Below, piece by piece: positions 60,211 to 64,000 of a stretch of DNA of 64,000 bases. The stretch is taken from assembly GCA_002428965.1 (NCBI GenBank), contig DIYI01000009.1:267532-331531 (forward strand). Direction: 5' to 3'. The translations under genes and the position numbers were made by a program. The stretch is from Jejuia sp. UBA6058. Lineage in GTDB: Bacteria > Bacteroidota > Bacteroidia > Flavobacteriales > Flavobacteriaceae. The stretch's first letter is position 1, and each line of letters opens with the position of its first letter. Below the pieces are notes generated by a model. That model ran no database searches and had not been told where the DNA came from. It saw only the letters and a program-made list of their open reading frames with translations.

Positions 60211-60258
60211 ATGAACAAAAATTTAAATAAGACTTGGTGGTGGTGCTTTCGAAACTAA
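60211..60258 (+). CDS. trpL: trp operon leader peptide
   Basis: A 15-codon frame encodes MNKNLNKTWWWCFRN with three consecutive Trp codons (60235-60243), then TAA. It lies between the promoter and a strong terminator hairpin upstream of trpE. Ribosome stalling at the Trp codons under tryptophan shortage would favour an antiterminator. The frame is too short for automatic gene finders and is recognised by composition and position. Confidence 0.88.
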   Translation: MNKNLNKTWWWCFRN

Positions 60259-60302
60259 AATTCGTGAAGTAAAAACCTAGTATATTTAAACTTAAAATAT
60301 CA

Positions 60303-60338
60303 AAAAAGGCTTGTCATTCACGACAAGCCTTTTTCTTT
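60303..60338 (+). terminator. trp attenuator (leader terminator)
   Basis: AAAAAGGCTTGTC (60303-60315) and GACAAGCCTTTTT (60322-60334) form a perfect stem-loop with T-rich tail, ending 11 bp before the trpE ATG and 44 bp after the leader peptide stop. The placement matches a translation-coupled attenuator. Confidence 0.88.
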
Positions 60339-60344
60339 GAAAAA

Positions 60345-61751
60345 ATGGAAAAATTTCGTTTACACACACACCACAAACGCATCTTAACAGATACTATTAC
60401 ACCTGTAACGGTATATTATAAGATTAGAGATAAATATCCAAACAGTATCTTATTAGAGAGTGGTGATTACCATAGGAATCATAAAAACTTTTCATATATA
60501 TGTTTCAACCCTATAGCATCTATTAAGGTTGAAAATGAAATAATTTCGGAGACCTTTCCTGATGGAAGTTCAAGAGCAATTAACATAGATTCTAGCGTTG
60601 ATGTAGTTGAAGAAATCTATAACTTCACTAAACGATTTGATGTATCTTCTGAAGAAAATTTCAAATTCATCAACAATGGTATTTTCGGTTACACTGCCTA
60701 TGACGCGGTTCGCTATTTTGAAGATGTTGAAATTGGAAAAAAAGATAATTCTGTAGTAATCCCTGATATGTATTATACAGTTTATCAAAACATTATAGCT
60801 ATTAACCACTTTAAAAGTGAAGCTTATATTTTCGCCCACTGCTATGAAGGGGTAGAGAACAATATTGATGAAATTGATAAACTGATTAATGTTCAAAATT
60901 TTGCATCATTTGACTTCAACTCGAAAGGCGGCATACAATCCAACTTAACAGATGATGAGTTCAAGGAACACGTAGAAATCGCAAAAAAGCACTGTCAACG
61001 TGGTGATGTTTTTCAACTAGTTTTATCAAGACGTTTTTCACAAGAATTTACCGGTGACGATTTTAATATCTATCGTGCCTTGAGAAGCATAAACCCTTCG
61101 CCTTACCTATTCTATTTTGACTATGGCGATTTTAAGATTTTTGGAAGTTCTCCCGAAGCACAACTTATTGTTGATGATGGATTAGCCGAAATTCACCCTA
61201 TAGCTGGAACCTACAAAAGAACCGGTGATTACGAAAAGGATGAAGTTCTAGCTGAAAAATTAAAAAACGACGATAAGGAAAATGCGGAACATGTAATGCT
61301 AGTAGATTTAGCTAGAAACGATTTAAGCCGACATGGAAGCCAAGTAAAAGTAGAAACCTACCGAGAAGTTCAGTTCTTTTCTCACGTTATTCATTTGGTG
61401 AGTAAAGTGACCGGACAAAAGCATGATACAACTTCAACCATGCAAGTGGTTGCAGACACTTTTCCTGCGGGTACTTTAAGTGGTGCACCAAAACATAGAG
61501 CTATGCAACTTATTGAAGATTACGAAAAAACAAGTCGCGCATATTATGGTGGCGCCATAGGTTTTATGGACTTTGAAGGTAATTTTAACCACGCCATTAT
61601 GATTCGAACCTTTTTGAGTAAAGATTACAAATTATATTGGCAAGCGGGCGCTGGCTTAGTTTCTAAATCCAATAAAGAAGACGAATTACAAGAGGTCTAT
61701 AATAAATTAGGCGCGTTAACTAAAGCAATTCAACTAGCAGAAGATATTTAA
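60345..61751 (+). CDS. trpE: Anthranilate synthase component I
   Basis: This 468-residue chorismate-binding enzyme has an N-terminal LLESGDYHRNHKNFSYI, containing the LLES motif used for tryptophan feedback. The C-terminal catalytic signatures are GDVFQLVLSRRFSQEF, NPSPYLFYFDYGD, GSSPEAQLIV, HPIAGTYKRTGD, LVDLARNDLSRHG and AGTLSGAPKHRAM. It converts chorismate to anthranilate with ammonia from TrpG, whose gene begins 2 bp downstream. Expression is predicted to be controlled by the leader peptide/attenuator just upstream. The length is normal for Bacteroidota. Confidence 0.96.
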   Translation: MEKFRLHTHHKRILTDTITPVTVYYKIRDKYPNSILLESGDYHRNHKNFSYICFNPIASIKVENEIISETFPDGSSRAINIDSSVDVVEEIYNFTKRFDVSSEENFKFINNGIFGYTAYDAVRYFEDVEIGKKDNSVVIPDMYYTVYQNIIAINHFKSEAYIFAHCYEGVENNIDEIDKLINVQNFASFDFNSKGGIQSNLTDDEFKEHVEIAKKHCQRGDVFQLVLSRRFSQEFTGDDFNIYRALRSINPSPYLFYFDYGDFKIFGSSPEAQLIVDDGLAEIHPIAGTYKRTGDYEKDEVLAEKLKNDDKENAEHVMLVDLARNDLSRHGSQVKVETYREVQFFSHVIHLVSKVTGQKHDTTSTMQVVADTFPAGTLSGAPKHRAMQLIEDYEKTSRAYYGGAIGFMDFEGNFNHAIMIRTFLSKDYKLYWQAGAGLVSKSNKEDELQEVYNKLGALTKAIQLAEDI

Positions 61752-61753
61752 TT

Positions 61754-62320
61754 ATGAAGAAAATACTAGTTATAGACAATTACGATAGTTTTACCTACAA
61801 CCTGGTTCACTATTTAGAAGATTTAAATTGTGATGTTACCGTTGTAAGAAACGATAAATTAACATTGGAAGATGTTGAACCTTTTGAAAAAATTGTACTA
61901 TCTCCTGGTCCGGGAATACCTGACGAGGCGGGATTGCTAAAACCAATTATTGAAAAATACGCATCTACTAAAAGTATTTTTGGAGTGTGTTTAGGACAAC
62001 AAGCTATTGGTGAAGTCTTTGGAGGATCGCTTGTTAATCTTGATGATGTTTATCACGGAGTAGCTACAAATGTTACTATTAGTGTTGATGATGAATATAT
62101 TTTTAATGATTTAAATAAAGACATTGAAGTTGGTCGTTATCACTCTTGGGTAGTAAGCCCTGATTTACCAGATAGTATAGAAGCCACTTCCTTTGATGCT
62201 AATGGACAAGTAATGTCTTTAAGACATAAAGAATATGATGTAAGAGGTGTGCAATACCATCCCGAATCTGTTCTAACACCAGATGGGAAGAAGATTTTAG
62301 AGAATTGGATAAATAATTAG
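61754..62320 (+). CDS. trpG: Anthranilate synthase component II (glutamine amidotransferase)
   Basis: This 188-residue class I glutamine amidotransferase has VIDNYDSFTYNLVHYLEDL, the oxyanion motif SPGPGIPDEAG, nucleophile Cys in GVCLGQQAIGE, and the His-Glu pair in VQYHPESVLTPDG. It supplies ammonia to TrpE. It can be shared with folate synthesis (PabA) in some bacteria, but position in the trp operon supports TrpG. It is followed by a 300-bp structured intergenic element before trpD. Confidence 0.95.
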   Translation: MKKILVIDNYDSFTYNLVHYLEDLNCDVTVVRNDKLTLEDVEPFEKIVLSPGPGIPDEAGLLKPIIEKYASTKSIFGVCLGQQAIGEVFGGSLVNLDDVYHGVATNVTISVDDEYIFNDLNKDIEVGRYHSWVVSPDLPDSIEATSFDANGQVMSLRHKEYDVRGVQYHPESVLTPDGKKILENWINN

Positions 62321-62621
62321 ACACAGTGAGCAGTTGCAGCAGGCAATGCTTAGTTAGATAAGAAAAAATAAATTAAGATAAATCAATATACTAGCAGAAA
62401 ATCAAGTCCCGAGTTCGGACGCAGTGCGAATCATCAATCTGCAGAAATAATGAGTGAAGAAACGGAAGTGCGAAGCGTAGATTAAGGCATGGAGTTTCGA
62501 AAGCGAATGGTCCGCAGGAATTTCCTCAGATTGATTTGATTTTTTGGTTCGTTTTGCATCAAGGCAAAATGAACATAAAAAAAAGTAAAACCAAAATGAG
62601 ATCCTGAAACAACTTCAGGAT
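62321..62621. repeat. Structured palindromic intergenic element inside the trp operon
   Basis: The gap between trpG and trpD has no gene. It contains a hairpin at 62547-62574 (GTTCGTTTTGC against GCAAAATGAAC), a longer imperfect inverted repeat around CATCAATCTGCAG (about 62433) and CTCAGATTGATTTGATT (about 62525), and a REP-like hairpin ATCCTGAA/TTCAGGAT at 62601-62608 and 62614-62621 sharing its core with 47825-47849. This looks like insertion of small non-coding repeats, possibly non-autonomous elements. The last hairpin ends 7 bp before the trpD start. Confidence 0.65.
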
Positions 62622-62628
62622 GACAAAA

Positions 62629-63621
62629 ATGAAGGATATATTAAACAGATTAATTAACCACGAAACCATCTCAAAAGAGGAGGCAAAACAGGTTATCGTA
62701 AACATATCAAACGATATGTACAACCCTAGTCAAATTGCATGTTTTCTCTCGGTTTATATGATGCGAAGCATTACCATTGAAGAATTAACTGGATTCAGAA
62801 ATGCTCTTTTAGAACTTTGTGTTGCTGTAGATTTAGAAGACTTTAACGCCATTGATATTGTAGGCACAGGAGGAGATGGCAAAAATACCTTCAACATTTC
62901 TACACTGTCCTCTTTTATTACAGCAGGTGCTGGAGTTAACGTATCAAAACATGGTAATTATGGTGTGTCTTCTACTTCAGGTTCTTCAAATGTGATGGAA
63001 AACTTAGGGGTTAAATTTTCTAACGATGAATCCTTTTTAAGACGTTGCTTGGATAAAGCTGGTATTTGTATTTTACACGCGCCCTTGTTTCATCCTGCCA
63101 TGAAAAATGTGGCTCCTATTCGTCGTGAGTTAGGAGTAAAAACGTTTTTTAACATGTTGGGCCCTATGGTAAACCCTTCATTTCCCAAGCATCAATCCTT
63201 AGGTGTTTTTAGTTTAAAATTGTTGCGTCTGTATAGTTTCATTTATCAGAATACAGATATGAATTATAGCATTGTTTATGCATTGGACGGTTATGACGAA
63301 ATTTCATTGACAGGAAAAGCTAAAATCATCTCCAATCATTCAGAAAGGCTATTTTCTCCAGAAGACTTAGGACTTCAAACTATAAAGCAAGACACTATTT
63401 TTGGTGGTGATACGGTTGAAGATGCAGCCAAAATATTCGTTGATATTATTTCTGGAAATGGTACCGAAGCTCAAAATAATGTAGTTTGTGCCAATGCAGG
63501 ATTAGCGATTTCAACGGCCAAACAAATTTCGCATCAGGAAGGCTTTGAAATGGCCAAAGAATCATTAGTCTCAGGAAAGGCAAAAGCTAGTTTAGATAAA
63601 TTGATAGAATTGAGTAAGTAA
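62629..63621 (+). CDS. trpD: Anthranilate phosphoribosyltransferase
   Basis: I chose the ATG at 62629 (MKDILNRLINHETISKEEAK), which matches family N-termini; the in-frame ATG at 62620 lies in the REP-like hairpin. The protein of 330 residues has DIVGTGGDGKNTFNISTLSS for phosphoribosyl pyrophosphate binding, KHGNYGVSSTSGSSNVMENL, HPAMKNVAPIRRELGVKTFF and NMLGPMVNPSFP. It transfers phosphoribose to anthranilate. It overlaps trpC by one base (TAATG), so the two are translationally coupled. Confidence 0.96.
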   Translation: MKDILNRLINHETISKEEAKQVIVNISNDMYNPSQIACFLSVYMMRSITIEELTGFRNALLELCVAVDLEDFNAIDIVGTGGDGKNTFNISTLSSFITAGAGVNVSKHGNYGVSSTSGSSNVMENLGVKFSNDESFLRRCLDKAGICILHAPLFHPAMKNVAPIRRELGVKTFFNMLGPMVNPSFPKHQSLGVFSLKLLRLYSFIYQNTDMNYSIVYALDGYDEISLTGKAKIISNHSERLFSPEDLGLQTIKQDTIFGGDTVEDAAKIFVDIISGNGTEAQNNVVCANAGLAISTAKQISHQEGFEMAKESLVSGKAKASLDKLIELSK

Positions 63622-64000
63622 TGAATATCTTAGACAAAATAACATTAGACAAACGAAAAGAGGTTTCACTAAGAAAAAACTTAATTCCGGTTTCACAACT
63701 AGAACAGTCCGTTTTGTTTAATAGGCCAACCATTTCTTTAGCTAACAATCTAAAAAATAGCAAAACAGGTATTATCGCAGAACATAAGCGTCGTTCACCA
63801 TCCAAATCTGTTATTAATAATGGATTGAATGTCGAAGACGTAGCCAAAGGATACGAAGAAGCCGGGGTTTGTGGTATGTCCGTTTTAACCGATGGCAAAT
63901 ATTTTGGTGGCTCGTTGGACGATTTACTGACTGCTAGAGCAAGTTGCAATTTACCTCTACTTAGAAAAGAATTCATTATTGATGAATATCAGATACTGGA
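63621..64000 (+). CDS. trpC: Indole-3-glycerol-phosphate synthase (3' end cut by window edge)
   Basis: The ATG at 63621 overlaps the trpD stop. The first 126 residues are present: MNILDKITLDKRKEVSLRKN, then IIAEHKRRSPSKSVIN with the catalytic Lys/Glu region, VAKGYEEAGVCGMSVLTDGK, FGGSLDDL and LPLLRKEFIIDEYQI. These match the N-terminal half of TrpC, which closes the indole ring from CdRP. The frame runs open to the end of the window; the family's usual length is about 260 residues. The enzyme is likely intact beyond the edge. Confidence 0.95.
   Translation, partial: MNILDKITLDKRKEVSLRKNLIPVSQLEQSVLFNRPTISLANNLKNSKTGIIAEHKRRSPSKSVINNGLNVEDVAKGYEEAGVCGMSVLTDGKYFGGSLDDLLTARASCNLPLLRKEFIIDEYQIL

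Noticed and set aside
1..64000. Prophage, insertion sequence, CRISPR array or tRNA-linked integration site
   Set aside because: No integrase, transposase, spaced direct-repeat array, tRNA-like cloverleaf or phage structural gene was seen in any frame.

Overview
The window looks like a marine Flavobacteriaceae chromosome (Bacteroidota). It is AT-rich, has a SusC/SusD pair, a type IX secretion sorting domain, many lipoproteins, and promoters with the TAnnTTTG minus-7 box typical of the phylum. I cannot name a genus from sequence alone. No rRNA, tRNA, CRISPR array or insertion sequence was seen.

Layout. (1) 1-8312: a truncated AraC regulator divergent from an operon of planctomycete-type proteins: a cytochrome-like DUF1549/DUF1553 protein, a Tat-exported DUF1501 protein, a Tat-exported NHL propeller, and a DUF2231 membrane protein with a cytochrome motif. 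(2) 8428-24766: a sulfatase, a GH2, a surface lipoprotein, a GH86 endo-enzyme (agarase/porphyranase family), a TPR-LuxR regulator and a SusC-SusD-surface lipoprotein operon. (3) 24870-36988: a minus-strand sugar catabolism block under a LacI regulator. (4) 37398-47791: a zinc alcohol dehydrogenase, GH2, esterase, sulfatase, cytochrome-bearing dehydrogenase-like protein and a DUF5060 glycosidase-like protein. (5) 47863-56944 on the minus strand: a GH67/GH20-like protein, a DUF1593 protein, an unusual GH2, a second GH28 and a CBM9-like lipoprotein. (6) 57031-64000: housekeeping genes, namely rhodaneses, thioredoxin-like proteins, a MarR regulator and the trp operon with a leader peptide and attenuator.

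How it fits together. Regions 2-5 read as one polysaccharide utilisation locus for a red-algal sulfated galactan, most likely porphyran or a porphyran-like agaran. GH86 would cut the chain, SusC/SusD import the pieces, sulfatases desulfate them, and GH2 enzymes release D-galactose. The catabolic block encodes every step from a free L-sugar to pyruvate and glyceraldehyde-3-phosphate: FucP symporter, mutarotase, SDR 1-dehydrogenase, COG3618 lactonase, LgoD-type L-galactonate 5-dehydrogenase, UxaB, UxaA, KDG kinase and KDPG aldolase. Uronate isomerase (UxaC) is absent. This points to L-galactose, the characteristic sugar of porphyran, rather than galacturonate.

Most interesting open point: no GH29, GH95 or GH117 enzyme is present to release the L-galactose, but two GH28 proteins with altered active-site motifs are, one of them directly downstream of the L-sugar transporter. 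They are the best candidates for a new alpha-L-galactosidase activity. Two matching LacI operators, a GH2 lacking its acid/base glutamate, a 26-bp palindrome before the DUF5060 gene and the planctomycete-type cytochrome operon are further leads.
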